From NCBI RefSeq assembly GCF_022132145.1, contig NZ_JAJISP010000001.1, forward strand, positions 124,001 through 188,000: a stretch of DNA of 64,000 nt. Reading direction: 5' to 3'. Positions within the stretch are counted from its first letter, which is position 1, and each line of letters opens with the position of its first letter. The notes under the pieces are model-generated. The model was not told the DNA's origin and made no database searches. It saw nothing but the letters and a program-made list of their open reading frames with translations. The translations under genes were made by a program, and so were the position numbers. This document shows positions 1 through 9,130 of this stretch, piece by piece. Source of the stretch: Pseudomonas sp. MMS21 TM103 (GTDB lineage Bacteria > Pseudomonadota > Gammaproteobacteria > Pseudomonadales > Pseudomonadaceae).

Positions 1-1187
1 GTTGCGCGCTGTTCCGACAGAACGCCGCCAAGGTCCGCCAGGCCTTGCGCGATGGCCTGGCGGTCAAGGTGCGCGGCAAGGTCTCGCTGTTCGAAGGGCG
101 TGGTGACTACCAGTTGATTATCGACAGCGTCGAGCCGGCCGGCGACGGCGCCCTGCGCCTGGCCTTCGAAGCCCTGAAAGACAAACTCAGCAGCGAAGGC
201 CTGTTCGCCACTGAACGCAAAATCGCCCTGCCCGCCCATCCCAAGCGCATCGGCATCGTCAGCTCGCCGACCGGCGCGGTCATCCGCGACATCATCAGTG
301 TGTTCCGCCGCCGCGCCCCGCAGGTCGCCCTGACCCTGATCCCCACGGCCGTACAGGGCCGCGAAGCCAGCGGGCAGATCATCCGCGCCCTGCAACTGGC
401 CGACCGCCAAGGCTTCGACGCACTGATCCTGGCCCGTGGCGGCGGATCACTGGAAGACCTCTGGTGCTTCAACGAAGAAGCCGTGGCCCGTGCGGTCGCG
501 GCCTGCGCCACACCGATAGTCTGTGCGGTGGGCCACGAAACCGACGTCTCCATCTGCGATTTCGTCGCCGACGTGCGCGCCCCTACACCCTCGGCCGCCG
601 CCGAACTGCTGGCTCCCGATGCCAGCGAACTGGTGCAGCGCCTGCACAGCCTGCAGCGCCGCCTGATCATGCGCATGCACAACCGCCTGGAGCGCGAACG
701 CCTGCGCCTGGATGGCCTGACCCGGCGCCTGCGCCATCCAGGCGAACGCCTGCGCCAGCACGCCCAGCGCCTGGACGACCTGGAAATGCGCCTGGCCCGG
801 GCCTTCGAGCGCCAGTTGAACAATCGCCGCGAACGCCTCGCGCGCCTGCAAACCCGCCTGGCCGGCCAGCATCCCGAGCGCACACTGCAACTGCTGCGCC
901 AGCGCCTGGGCAGCCTCGCCGAGCGGCTGCCACGGGCCATGCGCGAAGGCCTGAAACAGCGCCGCCTGCAACTGCAAAGCCAGGTGCAGACCCTGCATGC
1001 GGTCAGCCCGCTGGCCACCCTCGGCCGTGGCTACAGCATCCTCCTCGACGAGCGCGGCCGGGCCGTGCGCCGCGCCGCCGACACCCACACCGGCCAGCGC
1101 CTGAAAGCACGCCTGGGCGAAGGCGAGCTGGATGTGCGGGTCGAAGACAACTACGTGCAGCCGGCGACCCTGTCGCTGCTGGACTGA
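1..1187 (+). CDS. xseA: Exodeoxyribonuclease VII large subunit, 5'-truncated by window edge
   Basis: This is the catalytic large subunit of exonuclease VII, which with XseB degrades single-stranded DNA from both ends. The reading frame is open from base 3, giving 394 visible residues; the family is about 450, so only part of the N-terminal OB-fold is cut off by the window edge. The nuclease domain is clear: HPKRIGIVSSPTGAVIRDI, the glycine-rich ARGGGSLEDLWCFN segment, and GHETDVSICDFVADVRAPTP. An Arg/Leu-rich coiled-coil of about 150 residues follows, then a C-terminal segment with LGRGYSIL, typical of XseA. An in-frame TTG at 45 is not the real start, because homologous sequence continues upstream of it. 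Confidence 0.95.
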   Translation, partial: CALFRQNAAKVRQALRDGLAVKVRGKVSLFEGRGDYQLIIDSVEPAGDGALRLAFEALKDKLSSEGLFATERKIALPAHPKRIGIVSSPTGAVIRDIISVFRRRAPQVALTLIPTAVQGREASGQIIRALQLADRQGFDALILARGGGSLEDLWCFNEEAVARAVAACATPIVCAVGHETDVSICDFVADVRAPTPSAAAELLAPDASELVQRLHSLQRRLIMRMHNRLERERLRLDGLTRRLRHPGERLRQHAQRLDDLEMRLARAFERQLNNRRERLARLQTRLAGQHPERTLQLLRQRLGSLAERLPRAMREGLKQRRLQLQSQVQTLHAVSPLATLGRGYSILLDERGRAVRRAADTHTGQRLKARLGEGELDVRVEDNYVQPATLSLLD

Positions 1188-1241
1188 ACAATCACCAGGT
1201 GGATGAGCACAACGGCATCCACCCCACACCCGGGATACCGC

Positions 1242-2066
1242 ATGCGTTTTCTTGCCTTGCTAGCCAGTCTTTGCCTCGCCCTGCCCGTGCAGGCCGAAGG
1301 TTTTATCACCCGCCTGCTCAACCAACCGATACCCGGCGGCGTCGCCGTGATCGACCTGGGCCAGCAAACCAGCGCACCCCGCGCCACTTACCAAGGCAAG
1401 CCGCTGCTGGTAATCCACGAAGACGGCCAGCGCTGGATCGCCATCGTCGGCCTGCCCCTGACGACCAAGCCCGGCAGCCAGCAGATCGAGGTGAACGATA
1501 CGCAGAGCCTGAGCTTCCAGGTCGCCGGCAAGCACTACGCCGAGCAGCGCATCACCATCAAGAACCAGCAACAGGTCAACCCAAACGCCGCCAACCTCAA
1601 GCGCATCAACCGCGAACTGGCGGAGCAGACCCGCGCCTACCAGCAGTTCAGTGCCCGCCAGCCGAGCAACCTGCTGTTCGACAAGCCGGTCAACGGGCCA
1701 TTGTCCAGCCCCTTCGGTCTGCGCCGCTTCTTCAATGGCGAGGAGCGCAACCCGCACTCGGGTCTGGACTTCGCCGCCAACCACGGCACCCCGATCAAGG
1801 CTCCGGCGGCCGGCAAGGTGATCCTCACCGGCGACTACTTCTTCAACGGCAAGACGGTGTTCGTCGACCACGGCCAGGGCCTGATCAGCATGTTCTGCCA
1901 CCTGTCGGAGATCGGCGTGAAGCTCGGCGACGAACTGCCGCGCGGCGGCGAGCTCGGCAAGGTCGGCGCCACCGGCCGCGCCACCGGGCCGCACTTGCAC
2001 TGGAACGTCAGCCTGAATGATGCGCGGATCGACCCGGCCATTTTTATCGGCGCGTTCAAACCCTGA
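1242..2066 (+). CDS. Periplasmic M23-family peptidase
   Basis: Peptidoglycan endopeptidase of the LytM/M23 family, 274 aa. The ATG at 1242 gives a clean signal peptide (MRFLALLASLCLALPVQA, cleavage before EGF), so it is preferred to the upstream in-frame ATG at 1203. An N-terminal beta-rich domain is followed by the M23 domain, in which H172 and D176 (motif HSGLDF) and H251/H253 (motif HLHW) supply the zinc ligands and catalytic His. With all ligands present it should be an active hydrolase rather than a degenerate EnvC/NlpD-type activator. It lies 54 bp after xseA on the same strand. The exact cross-link cleaved cannot be read from the sequence. Confidence 0.9.
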   Translation: MRFLALLASLCLALPVQAEGFITRLLNQPIPGGVAVIDLGQQTSAPRATYQGKPLLVIHEDGQRWIAIVGLPLTTKPGSQQIEVNDTQSLSFQVAGKHYAEQRITIKNQQQVNPNAANLKRINRELAEQTRAYQQFSARQPSNLLFDKPVNGPLSSPFGLRRFFNGEERNPHSGLDFAANHGTPIKAPAAGKVILTGDYFFNGKTVFVDHGQGLISMFCHLSEIGVKLGDELPRGGELGKVGATGRATGPHLHWNVSLNDARIDPAIFIGAFKP

Positions 2067-2105
2067 AAGATTGCCGTGCTCCAGTGACTTACCGAGGGAC
2101 TGTTG

Positions 2106-2648
2106 ATGCGAATCAAAGCCGAGACTTCAACCCTGCTGATCATCGATATTCAGGCCCGCCTGTTTCCGGTCATCCAGGACAGTGCGGCGCTGGCCAAAAA
2201 TGCCTTGTGGGTGCAGCAGGTGGCGCAGCGCATCGGCGTGCCCGTACTTCTCACCGAGCAGTACAGCAAGGGCCTGGGGCAGACGATCCCGTCCTTGCGC
2301 GATGGCCACCCGGCCTCGGCCATCATCGAGAAGCTGCATTTCTCTGCAGTCAGCGAGGGCGAGTTGTTCAAGCGCGCCGGCGGTGAACGAGCGCAGTTCG
2401 TGGTGTGCGGCAGCGAAGCGCATGTCTGCGTGCTGCAAACCGTACTCGACCTGCTCGCCCAGGGCCGTCAGGTGTTCGTGGTGGCGGAGGCCGTCGGCTC
2501 ACGCCAGGCCTCGGACAAGGCGCTGGCCCTGGCACGCATGCAGCAAGCCGGCGCCAGCATCGTCTCGCGGGAAATGGTCGCCTTCGAATGGCTCGAGCAG
2601 GCCGGCAACCTGCTGTTTCGCGAGGTGAGCAAGACCTTCATTCGCTGA
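2106..2648 (+). CDS. Isochorismatase-family cysteine hydrolase
   Basis: A 180-aa protein of the isochorismatase/nicotinamidase fold. The expected catalytic triad can be placed: D14 in the LLIIDIQ strand, K76 in IEKLHFSA, and C108 in GSEAHVC. GAGGGA lies just upstream of the ATG at 2106, making it the better start than the TTG at 2103. It resembles YcaC-like and single-domain hydrolases of unknown substrate more than EntB-type isochorismatases. It stands alone between a peptidase and a channel gene, so context does not suggest a substrate. Confidence 0.88.
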   Translation: MRIKAETSTLLIIDIQARLFPVIQDSAALAKNALWVQQVAQRIGVPVLLTEQYSKGLGQTIPSLRDGHPASAIIEKLHFSAVSEGELFKRAGGERAQFVVCGSEAHVCVLQTVLDLLAQGRQVFVVAEAVGSRQASDKALALARMQQAGASIVSREMVAFEWLEQAGNLLFREVSKTFIR

Positions 2649-2738
2649 ACCCGCGGCATCCCCTGCCCCCTGAACACCGCGGACTGCCAGGCATGCCCGA
2701 CGCATGCCCGCCCTACCCGTGCAACCCGGAGTTGAAGC

Positions 2739-3995
2739 ATGCGTAACCAATTCAACGGCTGGCTCGACTGGCTCAACACCCACCCAGAACTGCAAACCCT
2801 GATCTTCTCCGCACTGCTGATCATCGCCGCCTGGCTTTCCAACTGGCTGGTCAAGCGCATCCTGGTGCGCGCCCTGTGCCGCCTGATCGACGCAACGACC
2901 CTGGGACGCAATGCGCAGGAACTCGATAACCAACTGATCAAGCGCTTGGCCAATATAGTGCCGGCACTGATTCTCTTCACCGGTGTCGGCCTGCTGCCGC
3001 ATCTACCAGACGCCCTGGTGATCGTGACCCGCAACGTCTGCAGCGCCTTTATCGTGCTGACCGTCGCCCTGGCCTTGAGCACCCTGCTGGATATTGCCAA
3101 CACGCTCTACCACCTGCGCCGCGATGCCCATCTGCGGCCGATCAAGGGCTACCTGCAGGTGCTGAAGATTGCGGTGTTCGCAGTGGCGGTGATCCTCATG
3201 GTCGCCACCCTGCTCGACCGCTCGCCGCTGATCCTGCTGTCTGGCCTCGGGGCCATGGCCGCGGTGCTGATGTTGATCTTTCAGGACACCCTGCTGTCGC
3301 TGGTGGCCAGCGTGCAGATCACCTCCAGCGACATCATCCGCGTCGGCGACTGGATAGAGATGCCGCAACTGAATGCCGACGGCGACGTGGTCGACATCGC
3401 CCTGCACACGGTCAAGGTGCAGAACTGGGACAAGACCATCACCAGCATCCCGACCAAGCGCTTCATCAGCGACCCGTTCAAGAACTGGCGCGGCATGCAG
3501 GAGTGCGGCGGCAGGCGGATCAAGCGCAGCCTGTACCTCGACCAGACCAGCATCGGCTTCCTCGACGCCCAGGCAATTGCCCGCCTGCAGCGCATCAGCC
3601 TGCTCAGGCAATACCTCAAGCTCAAGCACAGCGAACTGCTCAGCTGGAACAGCGCACTGGCCGATGATGCCCAGGAACCGGCCAACACCCGGCGCATCAC
3701 CAATATCGGCACCTTCCGCGCCTACGTGGAATTTTACCTGCGCCAGCACCCGCAGCTTAACCAGGACATGACCCAACTGGTGCGCCAGCTCAGCCCGACG
3801 GCCAACGGCCTGCCGCTGGAACTCTATTGCTTCACCAATACCATTGCCTGGGGCAGCTACGAGAGCACCCAGTCGGATATCTTCGACCACCTGCTGGCGA
3901 TCCTGCCCGAGTTCGGCCTGCGCGTGTTCCAACACCCCAGCGGCGCGGACATGCGCGAACTGGGACGCCGCCGAGCCGCACAAACGGAGTACTGA
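2739..3995 (+). CDS. MscS-family mechanosensitive ion channel (YbdG-like)
   Basis: Inner-membrane channel of the small-conductance mechanosensitive family, 418 aa, close to the roughly 415 aa of E. coli YbdG. It has about five predicted membrane helices in the first 190 residues. The pore-lining helix region LLSGLGAMAAVLMLIFQDTL is followed by the conserved DIIRVGDWIEMP beta-domain entry, then a long soluble C-terminal part. A GGAG precedes the ATG by about 7 bp. YbdG-type channels open under hypo-osmotic shock or modulate other stress responses; that role is inferred from the family. Confidence 0.9.
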   Translation: MRNQFNGWLDWLNTHPELQTLIFSALLIIAAWLSNWLVKRILVRALCRLIDATTLGRNAQELDNQLIKRLANIVPALILFTGVGLLPHLPDALVIVTRNVCSAFIVLTVALALSTLLDIANTLYHLRRDAHLRPIKGYLQVLKIAVFAVAVILMVATLLDRSPLILLSGLGAMAAVLMLIFQDTLLSLVASVQITSSDIIRVGDWIEMPQLNADGDVVDIALHTVKVQNWDKTITSIPTKRFISDPFKNWRGMQECGGRRIKRSLYLDQTSIGFLDAQAIARLQRISLLRQYLKLKHSELLSWNSALADDAQEPANTRRITNIGTFRAYVEFYLRQHPQLNQDMTQLVRQLSPTANGLPLELYCFTNTIAWGSYESTQSDIFDHLLAILPEFGLRVFQHPSGADMRELGRRRAAQTEY

Positions 3996-4161
3996 GACGG
4001 CCGCCCCGCGCGACTGGGCGGGGGCAAAGCACTGCACAATCGGCGAGCAGTGCAGCCCGCCTCCACGCAATAAAAATGCGCATAAAACACATACTCGATC
4101 GAAATCACTAATTTTATCGCAACGCTTGCCAGCTTTAAGCGCCACGGATAGGGTTTACGCC
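3996..4161 (+). promoter_or_regulatory. Intergenic leader region upstream of leuA with a 7-bp hairpin
   Basis: After the channel gene comes a GC-rich inverted repeat (CCGCCC at 4001 with GGGCGG at 4016, no T-run). A second hairpin follows, with GCACTGC at 4029-4035 and GCAGTGC at 4047-4053. The stretch 4070-4140 is distinctly AT-rich compared with its surroundings and is the likeliest place for the leuA promoter, though I cannot fix -35 and -10 boxes with confidence. Confidence 0.35.
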
Positions 4162-4239
4162 ATGAACACTAACCAAACCCTGATTCTGCTGCGGCAACAT
4201 GCCAACCTCTGCCTGGTCAGCCAGCGACTGCGTGACTGA
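4162..4239 (+). CDS. Candidate 25-aa leader peptide upstream of leuA
   Basis: A short open frame starts with ATG at 4162, has GGATAGGG eight bases upstream, and ends at TGA 4237-4239, 69 bp before leuA. The peptide has 6 leucines in 25 residues and ends LVSQRLRD. That Leu content and its position before the first gene of leucine biosynthesis suggest a cis-acting leader. However, the Leu codons are scattered rather than in a run, and I see no terminator with a T-tract between it and leuA. Classical attenuation is therefore not demonstrated; translational coupling or another mechanism is possible. Confidence 0.45.
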   Translation: MNTNQTLILLRQHANLCLVSQRLRD

Positions 4240-4308
4240 ACCGAAGCGCCGCAACCACCTCGATTTCGCCTGGCCAGCCTCTGCGGCCGCCGTCAAAAGG
4301 ATTACCCC

Positions 4309-5979
4309 ATGAGCATGCTCAAAGACCCGTCCAGCAAGTACCGCGCCTTTGCAGCCATCGACCTGCCTGATCGCACCTGGCCGTCGAAGACCATTACCGA
4401 GGTACCGGTCTGGTGCAGCTCGGACCTGCGTGACGGTAACCAGTCGTTGATCGAGCCGATGGACGCGGTGAAGAAGATGCGCTTCTTCAAGACCCTGGTG
4501 CAGGTCGGCATCAAGCAGATCGAGGTGGGCTTTCCCTCCGCCTCGCAGACCGACTTCGATTTCGTCCGCGAGCTGATCGAGGGTGGTCATATCCCCGATG
4601 ACACCACCATTCAGGTGCTGACCCAGGCCCGCGAGGACCTGATCACCCGCACCTTCGAATCGCTGGTCGGCGCCAAGCAGGCCATCGTTCATGTCTACAA
4701 CGCCACGGCGCCGAGCTTCCGCCGCATCGTCTTCAACCAGGACCAGGCCGGCGTGGTCGCCATCGCGGTGAATGCCGCGCAGGTCATCAAGAAACTGGCC
4801 GCGCAACAGCCGCAGACCCAATGGACCTTTCAGTACTCGCCGGAGATTTTCTCCTCCACCGAACTGGAGTTCGCCGTGGAAGTCTGCGACGCGGTGCTGG
4901 ATGTGTGGCAGCCGACCCCTGCCAACAAGGTGATCCTCAACCTGCCGACCACGGTGGAAGTGGCCACGCCGAACGTCTACGCCGACCAGATCGAATGGTT
5001 CGGCCGCCATATCAGCCGCCGCGACAGCGTGCTGATCAGCCTGCACACCCACAACGACCGCGGCACCGGCGTGGCCGCCAGCGAACTGGGCCTGATGGCC
5101 GGCGCCGACCGCGTCGAGGGTTGCCTGTTCGGCAACGGCGAGCGCACCGGCAACGTCGACCTGGTCAACCTGGCGCTGAACCTCTACACCCAGGGCATCC
5201 ACCCGGGTCTAGATTTCTCCGACATCGACAACGTGCGCAAGGTGGTCGAGGAATGCAACCAGCTTCCGGTGCACCCGCGCCACCCCTATGTCGGCGACCT
5301 GGTCCACACCGCCTTCTCCGGCTCGCATCAGGACGCGATCCGCAAAGGCTTCGCCCAACAGGACCCGGACGGCATCTGGGAAGTGCCCTACCTGCCGATC
5401 GACCCCGCCGATATTGGCCGCGATTATGAAGCGGTCATTCGGGTCAACAGTCAGTCGGGCAAGGGTGGGATCAGCTTCCTGCTGGAACAGGAATACGGCA
5501 TCAGCCTGCCGCGGCGCATGCAGATCGAGTTCAGCCAGGTGGTGCAGAAGGAAACCGATCGCCTCGGCCTGGAAATGAATGCCGGACAGATCCACCAGCT
5601 GCTCGACCGCGAATACCTGCAAGCCACCGCGCCCTTCGCCTTGCAAGGCCATCGCCTGCAGGAAGAGAACGGCACCAGCGCGGTGGATGTGGAGGTCACC
5701 AGCAAGGGCGAGACTCAGCACTGGCGCGGCATCGGCAAGGGCCCGCTGGAAGCCCTGGTCGCCGGCTTGCCGGTGGCCGTGGAGATCATGGACTACAGCG
5801 AACACGCCATCGGTGCCGGCACCAACGCCAAGGCCGCGGCCTACATCGAGCTGCGGGTCAACGGCGGGCGGGCCCTGCATGGCGTCGGCATCGACGAGAA
5901 CCTGACCACGGCAAGCTTCCGCGCCCTGTTCAGCGCGCTCAACCGCGCCCTCGGCCAGGCAGCCGAACAGGCGGCCTGA
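4309..5979 (+). CDS. leuA: 2-isopropylmalate synthase
   Basis: First committed enzyme of leucine biosynthesis; it condenses acetyl-CoA with 2-oxoisovalerate. The 556-aa length matches the long proteobacterial/actinobacterial form. The N-terminal TIM barrel carries the metal/substrate motif [11 protein letters not shown], the HTHNDRGTG metal-binding motif and [10 protein letters not shown]. The C-terminal third (from about residue 430) is the LeuA allosteric dimer domain, ending with the [16 protein letters not shown] segment, so leucine feedback is expected. It is preceded by a possible leader peptide at 4162-4239. Its stop is directly followed by a convergent small ORF. Confidence 0.96.
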   Translation: MSMLKDPSSKYRAFAAIDLPDRTWPSKTITEVPVWCSSDLRDGNQSLIEPMDAVKKMRFFKTLVQVGIKQIEVGFPSASQTDFDFVRELIEGGHIPDDTTIQVLTQAREDLITRTFESLVGAKQAIVHVYNATAPSFRRIVFNQDQAGVVAIAVNAAQVIKKLAAQQPQTQWTFQYSPEIFSSTELEFAVEVCDAVLDVWQPTPANKVILNLPTTVEVATPNVYADQIEWFGRHISRRDSVLISLHTHNDRGTGVAASELGLMAGADRVEGCLFGNGERTGNVDLVNLALNLYTQGIHPGLDFSDIDNVRKVVEECNQLPVHPRHPYVGDLVHTAFSGSHQDAIRKGFAQQDPDGIWEVPYLPIDPADIGRDYEAVIRVNSQSGKGGISFLLEQEYGISLPRRMQIEFSQVVQKETDRLGLEMNAGQIHQLLDREYLQATAPFALQGHRLQEENGTSAVDVEVTSKGETQHWRGIGKGPLEALVAGLPVAVEIMDYSEHAIGAGTNAKAAAYIELRVNGGRALHGVGIDENLTTASFRALFSALNRALGQAAEQAA

Positions 5980-5980
5980 G

Positions 5981-6226
5981 TCAGCCTGCCCCCGCCCTGC
6001 CGCGGGGGCGCTGCTGGGCCGCTAGGTAATGCGCGGAGGCCTGCAATCCCTGGGTAATATCCGGCCAATAACAACAACGCCTGCAAGCCAGCGCGGCGCA
6101 GCAGTTGGCCTTAAAACAGCAGTCGGGGCACACCGACGCCTGACCCGGCAACTGACAACGCCGCCCGCCAGGTACAGGTTCAGCCGCACAGCTGGTGCAG
6201 ATCCAAGGAGGATCCGCGCAGGCCAA
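5981..6226 (-). CDS. Small cysteine-rich protein, possibly zinc-binding (hypothetical)
   Basis: A minus-strand frame of 81 codons converges on leuA with one base between the two stops. It has 13 cysteines, several in paired CxxC-like groups (ICTSC, VCPDCC, ACRRCC), spaced as in zinc-ribbon or other metal-binding proteins, and ends with a non-Cys tail. The only in-frame start is a TTG at 6226 with no good ribosome-binding site, so the 5' end is doubtful and a sequencing or true frameshift near the start is possible. I do not recognise a function. The main argument for a real gene is the ordered Cys pattern. Confidence 0.42.
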   Translation of the reverse strand: MACADPPWICTSCAAEPVPGGRRCQLPGQASVCPDCCFKANCCAALACRRCCYWPDITQGLQASAHYLAAQQRPRGRAGAG

Positions 6227-6266
6227 TCATTTAAGATCAAAGGGTTCGATTCGCCGGAAGAAAACC

Positions 6267-7025
6267 ATGAAGCACCCAATTGCATGCTTGGCCCACCTGT
6301 CGCTGTTCTGCCTGCTGCACCTGGGCAGCGGCTCCAGCATGGCCGCCAGCGTGGTCATGGCCTTCGGCGAAAATATTCCGCCCTTCAGCTTCCCGGAGAG
6401 CGACAGCGGTATCGAACTGGACGTCATAGGCGAGGCGCTGGCCTTGCGCGGGCACACACTCGAACCCCGCTACTTTCCGCTGGCCCGGGTGCCCCTGGCA
6501 TTTCGCCGTGGCGAGGTGGATGCGGCCATGACCGACCTGGGCCAGGATCTCAGCGATGCCGCCGCGCTCTACGGCAATCCCGCGGTGATTTACCACAACG
6601 TGTTCGTCAGCCTGAAGGGCCGCCACCTCGAGATCAAAACGCCTGAAGATCTCAAGGGCCTCAGCGTAGTGGCCTTTCAGGGCGCCGCCCAGCGCTACCC
6701 CGAATGGCTCGCCGCCAGCCAGAACGATGGCCTGTATTTCGAGCAGAACAACCAGCAGTTGCAGGTCCTGGGCCTGAACAAGGGGCGCTACGACCTGGTA
6801 CTCAGTGACAAGAGCATTTTTCGCTACTTCGAGCTGTATCTGGAACGCACCAGCCTGTTCAAGGCCAAGAACACCGAGATGCATCAGTTCATCGAGGAAG
6901 ATCCGCAGAATTATCGGCCGGTATTCCACGACCCGCAGATCCGTGACGACTTCAATGCCGGCCTCGAAGAGCTCAAGGCCAGTGGCCGCTACCAGGCCAT
7001 CTATGACCACTACCTGACCCAGTAG
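6267..7025 (+). CDS. Periplasmic solute-binding protein, SBP family 3 type
   Basis: A 252-aa secreted protein with a signal peptide of about 27 residues (ATG at 6267, ending near SMAAS). The mature part has the layout of family-3 amino-acid binding proteins: VMAFGENIPPFSF at the start, GIELDVIGEAL, and the hinge-proximal KTPEDLKGLSVVAFQGA motif. No ABC permease or ATPase is nearby, so this may be an orphan binding protein of the kind found singly in many Pseudomonas genomes. A second such protein lies at 49875-50687. Confidence 0.82.
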   Translation: MKHPIACLAHLSLFCLLHLGSGSSMAASVVMAFGENIPPFSFPESDSGIELDVIGEALALRGHTLEPRYFPLARVPLAFRRGEVDAAMTDLGQDLSDAAALYGNPAVIYHNVFVSLKGRHLEIKTPEDLKGLSVVAFQGAAQRYPEWLAASQNDGLYFEQNNQQLQVLGLNKGRYDLVLSDKSIFRYFELYLERTSLFKAKNTEMHQFIEEDPQNYRPVFHDPQIRDDFNAGLEELKASGRYQAIYDHYLTQ

Positions 7026-7036
7026 CAGTCATTCGC

Positions 7037-7828
7037 TCACAGCAGGTTGAACGCATCGGCGTCCCGATACGCCGGGAAACGCTCACGGTAGGCCGCCAGC
7101 TCGGCGGCCTTGAGACTCAGCCGAAACACGCCATCGGCGTCGACCGCATCGAGCAGGGTCTCACCCTGAAAATCCAGCACCTGGCTATCGCCACTGTAGG
7201 CATGGCCCTTGCCGTCCTGACCAATGCGATTCACCGCAGCCACATAACAGAGGTTTTCGATCGCCCGCGCCGGCAGCAAACGGTTCCAGTGCTGGCGCCG
7301 CGCCGCTGGCCAGTTGGCGGTATACAGCAGCAGGTCGGTGGTGTGCGGGTCGCGGCTCCAGACCGGGAAGCGCAGGTCATAGCAGATCAGCGGACGAATC
7401 TGCCAGCCCTTGAGTTCGAACAGCACCTGCTCCTCACCGGCGGCGTAATGCTTGTGTTCGCCGGCCATGCGGAACAGGTGGCGCTTGTCGTAGTGCGCCA
7501 GCGAGCCGTCTGGACGCGCCCAGAGCAGACGGTTGCGGTAAGTGCCATCGGCCGCCTGGATGATCAAGCTGCCGCAGATCACCGCCTGCAGCCGCGCGGC
7601 CTGCTCCAGCAACCACTGGCAGGTTGGGCCATTCTCAGGCTCGGCCAGGGCCGCGGAGTCCATGGAAAAACCGGTGCTGAACATCTCCGGCAGCACGATC
7701 AGGTCGGCGCCCCGGGCCTGTTCCAGCAAGGCCTGAAAATGCGTGCGATTGGCTGCGGGGTCTTGCCAGGCCAGTTCGGTCTGGATCAGCGCCAGCCCAA
7801 GGTCGGGCAATGGGTTTATATCGCGCAT
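7037..7828 (-). CDS. Nitrilase-superfamily omega-amidase (YafV-like)
   Basis: Carbon-nitrogen hydrolase of 263 aa using the ATG at 7828. The Glu-Lys-Cys triad is visible in LPEMFSTGF, YDKRHLF and ICYDLRFP. Proteins of this subgroup hydrolyse the omega-amide of alpha-ketoglutaramate or alpha-ketosuccinamate. Its start overlaps the end of the upstream aminotransferase gene by 13 bp, so the two are co-translated. The pair matches the glutamine-transaminase/omega-amidase coupling known from methionine salvage, in which amidase action makes the transamination irreversible. The physiological substrate is inferred. Confidence 0.88.
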   Translation of the reverse strand: MRDINPLPDLGLALIQTELAWQDPAANRTHFQALLEQARGADLIVLPEMFSTGFSMDSAALAEPENGPTCQWLLEQAARLQAVICGSLIIQAADGTYRNRLLWARPDGSLAHYDKRHLFRMAGEHKHYAAGEEQVLFELKGWQIRPLICYDLRFPVWSRDPHTTDLLLYTANWPAARRQHWNRLLPARAIENLCYVAAVNRIGQDGKGHAYSGDSQVLDFQGETLLDAVDADGVFRLSLKAAELAAYRERFPAYRDADAFNLL

Positions 7829-8964
7829 AGTTTCTCCGCGGCCTGGCGCAGGGTCTCCTCGCGCTTGGCGAAGCAGAAGCGCAGCAGGCGCAAGCCCTGC
7901 GGCGGATGCTGGTAGAACACCGAAACCGGAATGGCCGCCACGCCATGCTCGCGGGTCAACCACTCGGCCATCGCCAGATCATCCAGGTCATCGCGAATCG
8001 TCGAATAATCGGCCAGCTGAAAATAAGTGCCGGCGGCGCGACTGAAGCTGAAGCGCGAGTCACCCAGCAGGTCGCAGAACAGGTCGCGCTTGGCTTGGTA
8101 GAACGCCGGCAGCTCCTCGACATGCTCGGGATATTCGGCCATGAAGTCGGCCAGCGCCCACTGCAGCGGGGTGACGCCACAGAAGCTGACGTACTGGTGC
8201 ACCTTGCGCAGCTCGGCGCTCAAGGCCGGCGGCGCCACCACATAGCCGGTCTTCCAGCCAGTGACGTGATAGGTCTTACCGAACGAGCTGACCACCAAGG
8301 CGCGCTGGTACAGCTCTTCATGGGCCAGCACGCTGGCATGCCCGACCCCGTCGAATACCAGGTGCTCATAGACCTCGTCACTGACCAGGTAGATATCGCG
8401 CTCACGGATCAGCGTTGCCAACTGATCCAGCTCGGCCCGCGAGAGCAATGCGCCACTGGGGTTGTGCGGACTGTTGAGGATGATCAGGCGGGTCTTGTCG
8501 CTCAGCGCATCGGTCAAGGCCTGCCAATCGATGGCAAAGCCGGGCAAGGCCAGCGGCACATGCACGCAGCGCCCTCCGGCCAGTTCAACCGAGGGTTCGT
8601 AGCTGTCGTAGCAGGGATCGAAAACAATCACTTCTTCACCAGGATGAACCAGCGCCTGGATCGCACAGAAGATCGCCTGGGTCGCCCCCGGTGTAATGGT
8701 GACTTCAGTATCGGCATCGACTGTGCGGCCATAGCTGCGCGCGATCTTCGCCGCCACCTGGTCGCGCAGCGCCGGCAACCCGGTCATGGGCGCGTACTGG
8801 TTATGCCCGGCGGCTATGTGCCGGCCGACCGCCTCGCGCAAGGCCTGCGGGCCATCGAAGTCAGGAAAGCCCTGGGACAGGTTGAGCGCGCCGGTGGCCA
8901 CGGCAAGCTGCGACATGCGGGTGAAGATGGTGGTGCCGACATTTGGCAGTTTGCTGATGATCAT
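7816..8964 (-). CDS. PLP-dependent aminotransferase (YbdL/glutamine transaminase K-like)
   Basis: Class I/II aminotransferase of 382 aa. The PLP lysine sits in SSFGKTYHVTGWKTG, and the substrate/PLP motifs NLSQGFPDFDGP, NSPHNPSG and SDEVYEHLVFDG are present. The sequence resembles methionine aminotransferase YbdL and kynurenine/glutamine transaminase K. It is the first gene of a two-gene unit with the omega-amidase. Probable job: transamination of methionine or its keto acid KMTB with glutamine as partner. Substrate preference cannot be determined from sequence alone. Confidence 0.88.
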   Translation of the reverse strand: MIISKLPNVGTTIFTRMSQLAVATGALNLSQGFPDFDGPQALREAVGRHIAAGHNQYAPMTGLPALRDQVAAKIARSYGRTVDADTEVTITPGATQAIFCAIQALVHPGEEVIVFDPCYDSYEPSVELAGGRCVHVPLALPGFAIDWQALTDALSDKTRLIILNSPHNPSGALLSRAELDQLATLIRERDIYLVSDEVYEHLVFDGVGHASVLAHEELYQRALVVSSFGKTYHVTGWKTGYVVAPPALSAELRKVHQYVSFCGVTPLQWALADFMAEYPEHVEELPAFYQAKRDLFCDLLGDSRFSFSRAAGTYFQLADYSTIRDDLDDLAMAEWLTREHGVAAIPVSVFYQHPPQGLRLLRFCFAKREETLRQAAEKLCAI

Positions 8965-9087
8965 GGGACTCCAAGCCGGCCTTGAACCAGGCTCGCGGTG
9001 CTCAGCCTACGCAGCCCGACCCACGCGGCAAAGCGGCAGGTCAGAATGCTATCGATGCGGCAGGATAGCCCAACCTCGAGAAATGAA

Positions 9088-9109
9088 AAAGGCACCCGCA
9101 GGTGCCTTT
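9088..9109 (-). terminator. Rho-independent terminator after der
   Basis: Stem GGCACC/GGTGCC with loop CGCA, flanked by A-runs on the left and T-runs on the right, so it can act in both directions. It lies between the der stop (9131) and the aminotransferase start (8964) and ends the der transcript. Confidence 0.8.
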
Positions 9110-9130
9110 ATAGAGCGGCTGGGTATCAGC

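Noticed and set aside
464..2020. 518-codon plus-strand frame across xseA and the peptidase
   Set aside because: Arg/Pro/Ala-rich translation typical of a wrong frame; both overlapped genes have clear motifs.
4240..4308. Attenuator terminator between the leader peptide and leuA
   Set aside because: Only weak GC pairings and no T-run, so a classical attenuator cannot be claimed.
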